A DNA stretch of 64,000 bases, from the NCBI GenBank assembly GCA_003243255.1, contig QFQM01000006.1, positions 9,111 through 73,110 of the forward strand, read 5' to 3'. This document shows positions 34,221 to 43,134 of the stretch, piece after piece (the stretch's first letter is position 1; each line of letters opens with the position of its first letter). The translations under genes were made by a program, and so were the position numbers. The notes beneath the pieces were generated by a model. It did not search any database, had not been told where the DNA came from, and saw only the letters and a list, made by a program, of their open reading frames with translations. The DNA is from Flavobacterium psychrophilum (GTDB lineage Bacteria > Bacteroidota > Bacteroidia > Flavobacteriales > Flavobacteriaceae).

Positions 34221-37172
34221 TTAGAAGTTTATGTTAAGGCCCACCGTGTAAGTTCTTGGCCTAGGGTAAATATTGTTGTCGATACCGCTTGACATTTCAG
34301 GATCAATTCCGTCATAATCTGTAATAACAAGCACGTTTTGGATACCACCGGTTAGTCTCATCTCGCTATTGTCGTTAAATACATTTTTGAATGTATAGCC
34401 AACAGTAACGTTATCCCATCTTAGGAATGAAGCATCCTGTACATAGTAATCGGATAGGTATTGTGGGGATTTAAATCCTGTTTGCTGTACATTGTTGTGT
34501 ACATTGTTAAGGTAATTACCGTTAGAAGGTAATCCTACCGACTGGTTGCCGTAGTTAGAGAATACGTTGTTGTAGTTGTAGTTACCATAGCTACCTCTCC
34601 ATGACATAGAGAACCACCAGTTTTTATAAGTGAAATCGGTGTTGAAACCATAGAAGAAATCAGCTGCCGGTTTGTGGAATCTGTACTTGTCGTCAGCATT
34701 TATGATACCGTCACCGTTTCTGTCTACATAAACACCATCAATTGCTTTTCCGTTTGCATCATAAGCCTGTTCAAGCACATAGAAAGAGTTAGGAGCAAAG
34801 CCTACCTGGTTGTTTTGTATCATTGTACCGGTACCACCTGTAATACCTCCTACATCATATCCCTGGAATCCAGGAACGTTGCTGGTTGTAAGTTTTGTAA
34901 TTTCCGATTTTTGGAAAGTAATGTTTCCTCCAACTCTCCAGGTAATATCATCTGTTTTAACAGGGTATACCTCAAGAGCTAGCTCAAGACCTTCATTTTC
35001 CATATCACCTATGTTGTAGAAAGCCCTGTTAGAGAAGTTAACACCCTGAGGGTTTTGTGCCTCTACGATAAGGTCGTTTGTTTTACGCTTGTAGTAATCA
35101 ACGCTACCTGTAATACGGTTATCAAAGAAACCGTAATCAAGACCAAAGTTTAATGTCTCAGTTTCTTCCCATACAAGGTTTTTATTGTAGGCAAGAGGCC
35201 TGTATGTAATTTCATACACAGGGTTGCCATTAGCATCATATCCTGTTTGGTACTGTGCAGTATTTGTAGATCCTGAATAAAGAGGCACAGACGGATATCT
35301 TGGTCCGATTTCCTGTTGTCCTGTAATACCATAACTCGCTCTAAGTTTAATATCACTTATTACTTTGCTGTCTACAAGGAAATCTTCCTGGCTAATTCTC
35401 CATGCAGCAGCTGCAGCAGGGAAGTAACCCCAACGGTTTTCTTCTGTAAAACGAGAAGAACCATCAGCTCTTATCGATCCGTTTAAGATGTATTTGTCTG
35501 CAATAGTAACTGTTGCACGTCCAAAGTACGACTGAAGGTTTACACGCTCACTATATGGGTTACCATAATTAGTAACATTATTAGCATAATCATAAGAATA
35601 GTTGCTTCCTTCGTATCTGAAATCCTGGTAGCTATAACCTCCTGTTACATCTACGGTTGTTTTAATACCTTCAAAATATTTGTTATAGTTAGCATACAGG
35701 TCCATTACCTTATTCTTTTTGGTTTCCCTGTTCTCATAGTTGCTTCCGGCTTCAGCAGGTACAACATAATCAAGATCGGTATTGCCATATTCACGCCCTT
35801 CGATAAAATCGTAACCAAAGTTTGCTACAAGTTTAAGATCTTCAAATCCATGGATTTTATAGTCAAACTGTGCGTTACCAATGCTTCTGTATGTATTACC
35901 AAAATTGTGTTTCTGGTTGATGAAAGCTATTGGGTTTCTGCTCGCATTTACTTCATATGCTCCGTTAGTTGCCCATTGGAAATAGTTGCCAAAAGTATTA
36001 GTCTGACGGATAGGCTGAGTAGGGTCAAAAGCTATAGCGGCACCAATAGCACTTCTTTCGCTATTGTTGTTATCCATAATAGCCGTTTTGTTATTTACTT
36101 CAACTTTTAAGTGTCTGTCAAAGAAATTACCAACCACACCAGCAGATAATGATGTTCTCTGGAAATTATCTTTTTCAAGAATACCACCAATGTTAGTATA
36201 TCCCATTGAAGCTCTGTATACGATGTTATCTGTACCACCTGAAACGGCAATGTTATGGTCTGTACCAAAAGCATTTCTGTATATTTCGTCCTGCCAGTTA
36301 GTGTTTGCAGTTCCAAGAAGTGCTATTTGATCAGCGGTACCATGTTGGTTAACAAATGCACGATACTGGTTAGCATCCATTACATCTACAGTCTTTGTAA
36401 CTTCGTTTATCTGGAAGTTAGCATTGTAGCTTATTTTCATTTCGCCACTTTGTCCTTTTTTAGTTGTAATGATTACAACACCATTTGAAGCACGTGAACC
36501 ATAAATAGCCAAAGCAGCCGCATCTTTTAGTATTGTCATGCTTGCAATGTCATTCTGGTTAACGTTGGCAAGCGGGTTTCTTCCTCCTTTAATACTTCCG
36601 CCACTAGTGTCAACAGGTACACCATCTATTATATATAGAGGGTCGTTGTTGGCGTTAAGTGAAGCACCGCTCCTGATTCTTACAAGAGATCCGCTACCTG
36701 GTTCTCCACCGGCAGTAACTACCTGAACACCGGCAACACGTCCCTGTATAAGCTGTTCAGCTCCTACTACAGGTCCTTTGTTAAATTGTTCTGATGTAAT
36801 GTTAGTCAATGCACCTGTTGCATCTTTTTTAGTTGTAGTACCGTAACCGATAACTACCACTTCCTGAAGCTGCGTTGCATCTTCCTGAAGAATTATGCTT
36901 AAAGAGGCTTGTCCGGTGTACTCTACTACCTGATTGGTGTAGCCAATAAAGCTAATCACAATGCGGTCTCCCTGCTTAATGTTTGCAAGGGTGAAGTTAC
37001 CTTCCATGTCGGTAGAAGTGCCATTTGGAGTTCCTTCTACTATCACGTTTGCACCGGGTATGGGCTGACCCGATGTAGCGTCGCTTACATTACCCTTTAA
37101 AGTGCTCTGGGCGAGAGCAGTAAAGGGCAACAAAAGCAGTAAAAGCAATAACTTTGTGTAGATTGTTTTCAT
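34221..37172 (-). CDS. susC: SusC/RagA family TonB-linked outer-membrane transporter
   Basis: 983 residues. Signal peptide to about 21 (TALAQ), a carboxypeptidase-D regulatory-like domain about 22-100 (LKGNVSDATSGQPIPGANVIVEGTPNGTSTDMEG), the SusC motif LQEVVVIGYGTTTKKDATGA, plug about 115-230 (IRIRSGASLNANNDPLYIIDGVP), and a barrel ending TYTVGLNINF. It imports starch oligosaccharides with TonB energy. First gene of the leftward operon; divergent from the LacI gene, with a pair of ACG-N4-CGT sites between them. Confidence 0.97.
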   Translation of the reverse strand: MKTIYTKLLLLLLLLPFTALAQSTLKGNVSDATSGQPIPGANVIVEGTPNGTSTDMEGNFTLANIKQGDRIVISFIGYTNQVVEYTGQASLSIILQEDATQLQEVVVIGYGTTTKKDATGALTNITSEQFNKGPVVGAEQLIQGRVAGVQVVTAGGEPGSGSLVRIRSGASLNANNDPLYIIDGVPVDTSGGSIKGGRNPLANVNQNDIASMTILKDAAALAIYGSRASNGVVIITTKKGQSGEMKISYNANFQINEVTKTVDVMDANQYRAFVNQHGTADQIALLGTANTNWQDEIYRNAFGTDHNIAVSGGTDNIVYRASMGYTNIGGILEKDNFQRTSLSAGVVGNFFDRHLKVEVNNKTAIMDNNNSERSAIGAAIAFDPTQPIRQTNTFGNYFQWATNGAYEVNASRNPIAFINQKHNFGNTYRSIGNAQFDYKIHGFEDLKLVANFGYDFIEGREYGNTDLDYVVPAEAGSNYENRETKKNKVMDLYANYNKYFEGIKTTVDVTGGYSYQDFRYEGSNYSYDYANNVTNYGNPYSERVNLQSYFGRATVTIADKYILNGSIRADGSSRFTEENRWGYFPAAAAAWRISQEDFLVDSKVISDIKLRASYGITGQQEIGPRYPSVPLYSGSTNTAQYQTGYDANGNPVYEITYRPLAYNKNLVWEETETLNFGLDYGFFDNRITGSVDYYKRKTNDLIVEAQNPQGVNFSNRAFYNIGDMENEGLELALEVYPVKTDDITWRVGGNITFQKSEITKLTTSNVPGFQGYDVGGITGGTGTMIQNNQVGFAPNSFYVLEQAYDANGKAIDGVYVDRNGDGIINADDKYRFHKPAADFFYGFNTDFTYKNWWFSMSWRGSYGNYNYNNVFSNYGNQSVGLPSNGNYLNNVHNNVQQTGFKSPQYLSDYYVQDASFLRWDNVTVGYTFKNVFNDNSEMRLTGGIQNVLVITDYDGIDPEMSSGIDNNIYPRPRTYTVGLNINF

Positions 37173-37259
37173 ACAAGTTGTTTAGGGTTAATTTTGGGTT
37201 TTGTACTTGCTTATATTTCACTTTCAATGTTAAAATTATGTAAATTCCCGAACCAAAAA

Positions 37260-37298
37260 AACGTTTTCGTAATATTGGGCCACCGACAACGTTTGCGT
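37260..37298. promoter_or_regulatory. Paired candidate LacI-type operators
   Basis: AACGTTTTCGT (37260-37270) and AACGTTTGCGT (37288-37298) share 10 of 11 bases, and each holds the inverted repeat ACG-N4-CGT. They are 28 bases apart, in the divergent region between susC and the lacI-family gene. CG-centred half-sites are typical of LacI-family operators; the assignment to this regulator is inference. Confidence 0.55.
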
Positions 37299-37339
37299 GT
37301 TGAAAACTTTCTATATTTTACAGGTTTTCAGTAAGATAA

Positions 37340-37370
37340 TTGTTACTAATAAAATTAAAGCCTATCTTTA
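37340..37370 (+). promoter_or_regulatory. Promoter of the lacI-family gene
   Basis: TTG (37340-37342), a 20-base spacer and TATCTTTA (37363-37370), one mismatch to TAnnTTTG, 30 bases before the ATG. Confidence 0.6.
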
Positions 37371-37399
37371 TTTCGAATACCATACTTTAACATGATTTT

Positions 37400-38431
37400 A
37401 TGAAAAGAAAAGTGACTTTGAAACAGATAGCAAAAGAACTGGATGTTTCTATCTCAACAGTGTCTAAAGCATTGAGGAACAGTATAGAAATAAGTGAAGA
37501 TACACGCCAGAAAGTTCAGGCTTTTGCCAAGCTGTATAACTATAAGCCTAACAACATTGCCTTAAGCCTGAAAAATAAAAAAACCAAGACTATCGGAATC
37601 ATAATTCCGGAAATTGTACACCACTTTTTTGCTACAGTAATCAGTGGTATTGAGCAAGTGGCAAACGAAAACGGATATAACGTAATCGTCTGTCTTTCTG
37701 ACGAGTCTTTTGATAAGGAAGTAATCAATATGGAGATGCTTGCCAACGGTAGTACAGACGGATTTATCATGTCGTTATCTAAAGAAACACAACAGAAAAA
37801 AGACTTTCACCATATACAGGAAGTCATCAATCAGGGAATGCCGGTTGTAATGTTCGACAGGGTAACTAATGATGTGCTTTGCGACAAGGTTATTATAGAC
37901 GATCAGCTGGCGGCTTATGATGCGGTTGATTTTCTTGTAAAGCAAGGATTTAAGAATATTGGCCTTGTTACTACAGTTGATTATGTAAGTGTAGGTAAAC
38001 TACGTACAGAGGGGTATGTAAATGCCCTGAACGATCACGATTTGCCTGTAAATGATAACATAATCGTTAAGATTGAAGATATCGACAACTGCGCAGCCAA
38101 AATTGAAGCGATGTTACTCAATAATAAGCCGGATGCTATTTTTGCTGTTAACGAGCTTTTTGCTGTAACAACTATAAAGTTGGCTAACAAAATGGGGCTT
38201 AAAGTGCCAGAAGATATTTCGGTTATTGGTTTTACCGACGGAATCATTTCGCAATTCTCAACACCGAGCATTACCACAGTGAGCCAGAATGGTATAAAGA
38301 TGGGTGGACGCGCAGCTAAAATGCTTATAGAACGCCTTGAAATGGAAGAGGAAGAAGATGGCAATGAACAATATCGTACTGAATTGATTGATACGCACCT
38401 TGTGCACAGAGAATCTACGTCAACGTTGTAG
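37400..38431 (+). CDS. LacI family transcriptional regulator of the starch/maltose locus
   Basis: 343 residues. The N-terminal HTH is VTLKQIAKELDVSISTVSKALRN (about 5-27), with the hinge helix NNIALSLKNKKT. A periplasmic-binding-protein-like sensor follows (TIGIIIPEIVHHFFATVISGIEQ, VMFDRVTNDVLCDKVIIDD, VIGFTDGIISQFSTPSITTVSQ). It lies between the leftward susCDE operon and the rightward maltose genes, so it most likely controls both in response to maltose or a maltodextrin. It has its own terminator. MalR/SusR equivalents exist; here the LacI type replaces the Bacteroides membrane SusR. Confidence 0.93.
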   Translation: MKRKVTLKQIAKELDVSISTVSKALRNSIEISEDTRQKVQAFAKLYNYKPNNIALSLKNKKTKTIGIIIPEIVHHFFATVISGIEQVANENGYNVIVCLSDESFDKEVINMEMLANGSTDGFIMSLSKETQQKKDFHHIQEVINQGMPVVMFDRVTNDVLCDKVIIDDQLAAYDAVDFLVKQGFKNIGLVTTVDYVSVGKLRTEGYVNALNDHDLPVNDNIIVKIEDIDNCAAKIEAMLLNNKPDAIFAVNELFAVTTIKLANKMGLKVPEDISVIGFTDGIISQFSTPSITTVSQNGIKMGGRAAKMLIERLEMEEEEDGNEQYRTELIDTHLVHRESTSTL

Positions 38432-38474
38432 TTTTGTTCAAACCGTTTATTTACAGATGATTAGAAAAGTATAT

Positions 38475-38501
38475 TCCGGCCGTAGTGCCGGATTTTTTTT
38501 T
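38475..38501 (+). terminator. Rho-independent terminator of the lacI-family gene
   Basis: TCCGGC (38475-38480) pairs with GCCGGA (38487-38492), followed by nine T. Confidence 0.88.
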
Positions 38502-38532
38502 ATTCCTAATGTTTTTCGGATTAAAAAACAAT

Positions 38533-38609
38533 TATCTTTGTCCTGATTATCAAAGCTTATACTTCACTTTCAACATAAGTTTTTGATAAGCACATAGCGC
38601 GCTTATCGT
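38533..38609 (+). promoter_or_regulatory. Promoter box and palindrome before the maltose transporter operon
   Basis: TATCTTTG (38533-38540) is a perfect -7 box. Between it and the ATG lies GATAAGC...GCTTATC (about 38585-38609), a 7-bp inverted repeat with an 11-base centre that could fold in the leader or bind a protein. It does not resemble the ACG-N4-CGT sites near susC. Confidence 0.45.
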
Positions 38610-38634
38610 AATTAATAACCATTAAAATACGATA

Positions 38635-39999
38635 ATGGAAAAGCGTAAATTAGGTTTCTGGGAAATCTGGAACATGAGTTTCGGTTACCTGGGAATTCAA
38701 ATGGGATTTGCATTGCAAAATGCTAATGCCAGCAGGATACTTCAGATATTTGGTGCCGATGTGCACAGCCTTTCCTGGTTTTGGATCATTCCGCCTCTCA
38801 TGGGGCTTATTGTGCAGCCTATCATTGGTCATTACAGTGATACTACCTGGACACGTTTCGGACGCAGAAAACCCTATTTTTTAGTAGGATCGCTTCTTGC
38901 AGCATTAGGATTAATCTTTATGCCTCAGGCGGGAGCTCTTGCAGCAATGATGCCGGCTTTGTGGGTAGGTGCAGGTTTCCTTATGATTATGGATGCTTCC
39001 TTTAATGTTGCCATGGAGCCTTTCCGTGCTTTGGTTGCCGACATACTTCCGTCAGATCAAAGAACGTTAGGTTTTAGCGTTCAGACTGCCCTTATTGGTT
39101 TTGGAGCTGTAATAGGTTCATGGCTTCCGTATGCCCTTAGTAACTGGTTTGACGTTTCAACTGAACCTGTTGCAGGAGGAGTGCCTTATCATCTTATCCT
39201 TTCGTTTATTATTGGTGCTATATGTCTTGTTGGTGCTGTATTGCTAACAATCACCACCACTAAGGAATATACTCCTGAAGAAATGGCCGCCTTTGAAAAA
39301 GATGGAGACGAAGGTGTTGTGCCAATGAATCCAAAGCTTACCGATATTTTTTCTGATTTTGCCAAAATGCCTAAAACTATGCGTCAGCTAAGCTGGGTTC
39401 AGTTTTTTTCATGGTTTGCGCTTTTCGGAATGTGGGTATATGCTACACCGGCTATTTCACACCACATTTACGGAACACCTTTGAAAGAACTTAAAGATTT
39501 TACCGATCAGGAAAATGCATTGTATCAGCAGGCAGGAGACTGGGTAGGTATCATCTTTGGGGTTTATAATGCTGTTTCGGCAGTAATTGCATTTTTTATT
39601 CCTGCCATTGCTAAAAAGATAGGGCGTAAAAAGACACACTTCTTTGCTCTTATTATAGGCGGGCTTGGCCTTGTGTCGGTATATTTTGTTCCTAATCCTA
39701 CATGGCTCATAGGTTCTATGATGGCTGTAGGTGTTGCATGGGCAAGTATACTTGCTACTCCTTATGCAATACTTTCGGGTGCTATACCGGTCAAAAAGAT
39801 GGGGGTTTACATGGGAATCTTCAATTTCTTCATTGTAATACCTCAAATAGTTAACGCTCTTATAGGAGGGCTCATAGTAAAATACCTTTATCACGGTAAT
39901 CCGATTTTTGCTATTGTAACAAGTGGTGTTGCGTTTATTATCGCAGCATTGTTCGTATTGAGAGTGAAAGACGTTGATGATGAACCCGTAATCCTATAA
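38635..39999 (+). CDS. MFS sugar transporter, probable maltose permease (SLC45/GPH type)
   Basis: 454 residues with 12 predicted TM segments. N-terminal LGFWEIWNMSFGYLGIQMGFALQNANASRILQIFG and the loop QPIIGHYSDTTWTRFGRRKPYFLVGS (MFS signature A variant) mark the SLC45-like sugar porters found next to maltose phosphorylase genes in Bacteroidota. It would bring maltose from the periplasm to the cytosol with protons. First of the rightward catabolic operon. Confidence 0.92.
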   Translation: MEKRKLGFWEIWNMSFGYLGIQMGFALQNANASRILQIFGADVHSLSWFWIIPPLMGLIVQPIIGHYSDTTWTRFGRRKPYFLVGSLLAALGLIFMPQAGALAAMMPALWVGAGFLMIMDASFNVAMEPFRALVADILPSDQRTLGFSVQTALIGFGAVIGSWLPYALSNWFDVSTEPVAGGVPYHLILSFIIGAICLVGAVLLTITTTKEYTPEEMAAFEKDGDEGVVPMNPKLTDIFSDFAKMPKTMRQLSWVQFFSWFALFGMWVYATPAISHHIYGTPLKELKDFTDQENALYQQAGDWVGIIFGVYNAVSAVIAFFIPAIAKKIGRKKTHFFALIIGGLGLVSVYFVPNPTWLIGSMMAVGVAWASILATPYAILSGAIPVKKMGVYMGIFNFFIVIPQIVNALIGGLIVKYLYHGNPIFAIVTSGVAFIIAALFVLRVKDVDDEPVIL

Positions 40000-40030
40000 C
40001 AGGTTATAATTAAATCAATCAAAAATCATA

Positions 40031-40687
40031 ATGAATCCAAAAGCATTTATATTCGACCTTGACGGGGTTATTGTTGATACTGCCAAGTACCATTACCTGG
40101 CATGGCAAAAGATAGCCAACCGTTTGGGTATAGATTTCACACATGAGCATAACGAACTGCTTAAAGGCGTAAGCCGAATCCGTTCGCTGGATATTATCCT
40201 GGGGCTTGGCAATGTAGAAGCCTCTCAGGAAGACAAAGACAAATGGCTGGTTGAAAAGAACGAAGATTACCTGAACTACATAGTAAACATGAAGGAGGAT
40301 GAAATTCTTCCGGGTGTGGTTACAGTACTTCAGTATCTAAAAGATAACGGCCAGAAGATAGCGCTTGGCTCTGCAAGCAAAAATGCAAGGCCAATACTGG
40401 AAAAAGTAGGTGTGCTGCATTATTTTGATGCTATTGTAGACGGTAACGACGTTACCAATGCCAAACCTGATCCTGAAGTTTTTTTAAGGGCGGCGCAAAT
40501 GCTGGATATTCCGGCAGACAGATCGATTGTATTTGAAGATGCCGTTGCAGGAATTCAGGCTGCCAATGCTGCTAACATGGTAAGCATAGGTATCGGTGAT
40601 GCTACAACACTGAACGAAGCACAATTCAACTTCAACGATTTTACAGAAATAGATACTGATTTTTTACAAACATTAGTCAATAAATAA
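40031..40687 (+). CDS. pgmB: Beta-phosphoglucomutase
   Basis: 218 residues, a HAD enzyme. Motif I is FDLDGVIVDT with Asp9 (phospho-acceptor) and Asp11 (acid/base); the cap has YHYLAWQKIANRLGIDF and KGVSRIRSLDIIL; motif II LGSASKNA; motif III/IV NAKPDPEVFLRAAQML and VFEDAVAGIQAA. It turns the beta-glucose 1-phosphate made by maltose phosphorylase into glucose 6-phosphate. The next gene starts 1 base after its stop. Confidence 0.96.
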   Translation: MNPKAFIFDLDGVIVDTAKYHYLAWQKIANRLGIDFTHEHNELLKGVSRIRSLDIILGLGNVEASQEDKDKWLVEKNEDYLNYIVNMKEDEILPGVVTVLQYLKDNGQKIALGSASKNARPILEKVGVLHYFDAIVDGNDVTNAKPDPEVFLRAAQMLDIPADRSIVFEDAVAGIQAANAANMVSIGIGDATTLNEAQFNFNDFTEIDTDFLQTLVNK

Positions 40688-40688
40688 G

Positions 40689-42998
40689 ATGAACCAGGAT
40701 TATATAGTGCCGGATAATTGGTCGGTAATAGAAGAGGGATTTGATGTAGAAAGGGTAAAGTCCTCAGAGAGTTTGTTCAGTATTGGTAACGGTGCTATGG
40801 GGCAGCGTGCCAATTTTGAAGAAAGCTATTCGGGACATACTTTTCAGGGAAGCTATATAGCAGGTATATATTATCCCGATAAAACAAAAGTGGGCTGGTG
40901 GAAAAACGGCTACCCTGAATATTTTGCCAAAGTGCTTAATGCACCTAACTGGATAGGGATCAATATTACCATAAACGATGAAGTGCTTGACCTTAATGCA
41001 TGTGCATCGGTTAAGAACTTTAAACGTGAACTTAACATGAAAGAAGGTTGGTACAACCGTTCTTTTGAAGCTGTACTGCAAAACGGTACAGAGGTAAAGG
41101 TAAACGTTACACGATTCCTTTCGCTTGTAGAAGATGAGTTGGGAGTTATTAACTATCAGGTTACTCCGCTAAACAGAGCTGCACAGATTACCTTTAGCCC
41201 GTACATTGATGCAGGTGTGCATAACGAAGATGCTAACTGGGAAGAGAAATTCTGGGAACCGCTGGATGCTCAGTATAACGGTAACGAGGCTTTTGTAACT
41301 GCAAGAACTTTCAAGACGCATTTTAATGCAACTACCTTTATGCACAACAGCATATTGCTTAATGGTACTGCAGTTGAAGTACTTCCTGCCGATGCTGAGA
41401 AAACTATAGATAAAGTTAGTTTTAGTTATACTATTGAGGCTAACCCTAACGATACGGCTTCGATTATCAAATTTGGAGGATATACCGTTTCACTTAACCA
41501 TGATAATGATAAGCTGGTTGAAGCCGCTAAAAATGTGATTGCTTCGGCAAACGCCAAAGGTTATGAAGCACTTTTAGATGAGCAGAAACAGGCTTGGGCT
41601 TCTATTTGGGAAATGGCCGATATTACCATTGATGGCGACGTAAAAGCACAGCAGGGTATCCGTTTCAATATTTTCCAGCTGAATCAGACGTATCTTGGTA
41701 AAGACCCAAGGCTGAATATAGGACCTAAAGGATTTACAGGAGAAAAATACGGAGGTTCTACCTATTGGGATACAGAGGCTTATTGTATACCATTCTACAT
41801 GGCGACTAAAGACCAGCAAGTAGCACGTAACCTGCTTACCTATCGTTATAACCAACTGGATAAGGCAATTGAAAATGCTGCCAAGCTTGGATTTACTAAT
41901 GGTGCTGCTTTGTATCCAATGGTTACCATGAATGGTGAAGAATGCCATAACGAGTGGGAAATTACATTCGAGGAAATCCACCGTAATGGGGCTATAGCAT
42001 TTGCCATTTATAATTACTACCGCTTTACGGGAGATTACAGCTACATTCCTGAAAAAGGCCTTGAGGTACTTATAGGTATTGCACGTTTCTGGCATCAGAG
42101 AGCAACCTATTCGGCAAACAAGGATAAGTATGTTATTCTTGGTGTAACCGGTCCTAACGAATATGAGAACAACGTAAACAATAACTTCTATACCAACTAT
42201 ATCGCTAAATGGTGTATTGATTATACCGTTGAGCAGATAACAAGGATTAAAGATGAGTTTGCTGCCGATCATGACCGAATAATGGCTAAGGTAAACCTGA
42301 ATGCAGAAGAAGTTAGGCAGTGGAAAAAAGTATCTGACAATATGTATTTCCCATACTCGGAAGAGTTTGGTGTTTACCTGCAACAGGATGGTTTCCTTGA
42401 TAAGGAGCTTGTAAAAGTTGCCGATCTTGATAAAAGTCAGCGTCCGATAAATCAGAAATGGTCTTGGGACAGGATATTGCGTTCGCCATACATCAAACAG
42501 GCCGATGTGCTTCAGGGCTTCTATTTCTTTGAAGATCATTTTACTAAAGACCAGCTTGAACAGCATTTCGATTTTTACGAGCCGCTAACGGTTCATGAAT
42601 CGTCGCTATCGCCATGTGTACACTCTATTCAGGCAGCGGTACTGGGCAGGATGGAACAGGCATATACTTTCTACCTTAGGACATCGCGTCTTGACCTTGA
42701 TGATTACAATAAAGAAGTTGAAGAAGGCTGTCACATTACCAGTATGGCCGGAACATGGATGAGTATTGTAGAAGGTTTTGGCGGAATGAGGGTAAAAGAT
42801 GATACGCTGCATTTTGAGCCAAGGATACCGGAACAATGGAGTGGTTACTCTTTTAAAGTTAATTTCAGGAACCAGGTAGTGAAGATTTCTATCCAGGCCG
42901 GAGAAACAAAACTTTCGCTGGAAGGAACACAGCCTATTACTGTTTATGTAAACGGAAAAGCTGTGACTGTAGAACCAAACGCGCTGGTTACAGTATAG
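40689..42998 (+). CDS. GH65 maltose phosphorylase
   Basis: 769 residues, full-length GH65. N-terminal sandwich (YSGHTFQGSYIAGIYYPDKTKVGWWKNGYPEYF), linker, then the (alpha/alpha)6 barrel with KYGGSTYWDTEAYCIPFYM, ALYPMVTMNGEECHNEWEITFEEIHRNGAIAF and the catalytic acid Glu491 in VTGPNEYENNVNNNFYTN. It phosphorolyses maltose to glucose and beta-glucose 1-phosphate; kojibiose or trehalose activity also occurs in GH65, but the maltose context is strong. Cytosolic, no signal. A composite palindromic repeat begins at the base after its stop. Confidence 0.95.
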   Translation: MNQDYIVPDNWSVIEEGFDVERVKSSESLFSIGNGAMGQRANFEESYSGHTFQGSYIAGIYYPDKTKVGWWKNGYPEYFAKVLNAPNWIGINITINDEVLDLNACASVKNFKRELNMKEGWYNRSFEAVLQNGTEVKVNVTRFLSLVEDELGVINYQVTPLNRAAQITFSPYIDAGVHNEDANWEEKFWEPLDAQYNGNEAFVTARTFKTHFNATTFMHNSILLNGTAVEVLPADAEKTIDKVSFSYTIEANPNDTASIIKFGGYTVSLNHDNDKLVEAAKNVIASANAKGYEALLDEQKQAWASIWEMADITIDGDVKAQQGIRFNIFQLNQTYLGKDPRLNIGPKGFTGEKYGGSTYWDTEAYCIPFYMATKDQQVARNLLTYRYNQLDKAIENAAKLGFTNGAALYPMVTMNGEECHNEWEITFEEIHRNGAIAFAIYNYYRFTGDYSYIPEKGLEVLIGIARFWHQRATYSANKDKYVILGVTGPNEYENNVNNNFYTNYIAKWCIDYTVEQITRIKDEFAADHDRIMAKVNLNAEEVRQWKKVSDNMYFPYSEEFGVYLQQDGFLDKELVKVADLDKSQRPINQKWSWDRILRSPYIKQADVLQGFYFFEDHFTKDQLEQHFDFYEPLTVHESSLSPCVHSIQAAVLGRMEQAYTFYLRTSRLDLDDYNKEVEEGCHITSMAGTWMSIVEGFGGMRVKDDTLHFEPRIPEQWSGYSFKVNFRNQVVKISIQAGETKLSLEGTQPITVYVNGKAVTVEPNALVTV

Positions 42999-43121
42999 AC
43001 CTCACCCCAGCCCTCTCCAAAGGAGAGGGTGAAGCTTCACTCTTGAAGCGATTTGAGGATATAAAAGCAATAAATCCGCATTCGCTCCCCTCTCCTTTGG
43101 AGAGGGGTTGGGGGTGAGGCC
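42999..43121. repeat. Composite inverted repeat of two palindromic units
   Basis: The left unit (42999-43029) reads CCTCACCCCAGCCC then TCTCCAAAGGAGAGGG; the right unit (43086-43120) is the inverse, CCCCTCTCCTTTGGAGAGGGG then TTGGGGGTGAGG. About 55 bases lie between. A single unit is at 3826-3866. It fills the whole gap between the GH65 gene and the SusA-like gene and would form a long hairpin in the operon mRNA. Confidence 0.85.
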
Positions 43122-43134
43122 AAACAAACAACAA

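Noticed and set aside
38415..38431. CAACGTTG palindrome at the end of the lacI-family gene
   Set aside because: It is coding sequence ending in the stop codon and lacks the ACG-N4-CGT layout of the upstream pair.
41574..42566. A 330-codon antisense reading frame under the GH65 gene
   Set aside because: It is a shadow of a well-conserved enzyme; composition is Ile/Phe/Tyr-rich noise with no family motif.
43108..43134. Earlier start for the SusA-like enzyme
   Set aside because: It begins within the palindromic repeat; the later ATG opens a clean signal peptide.
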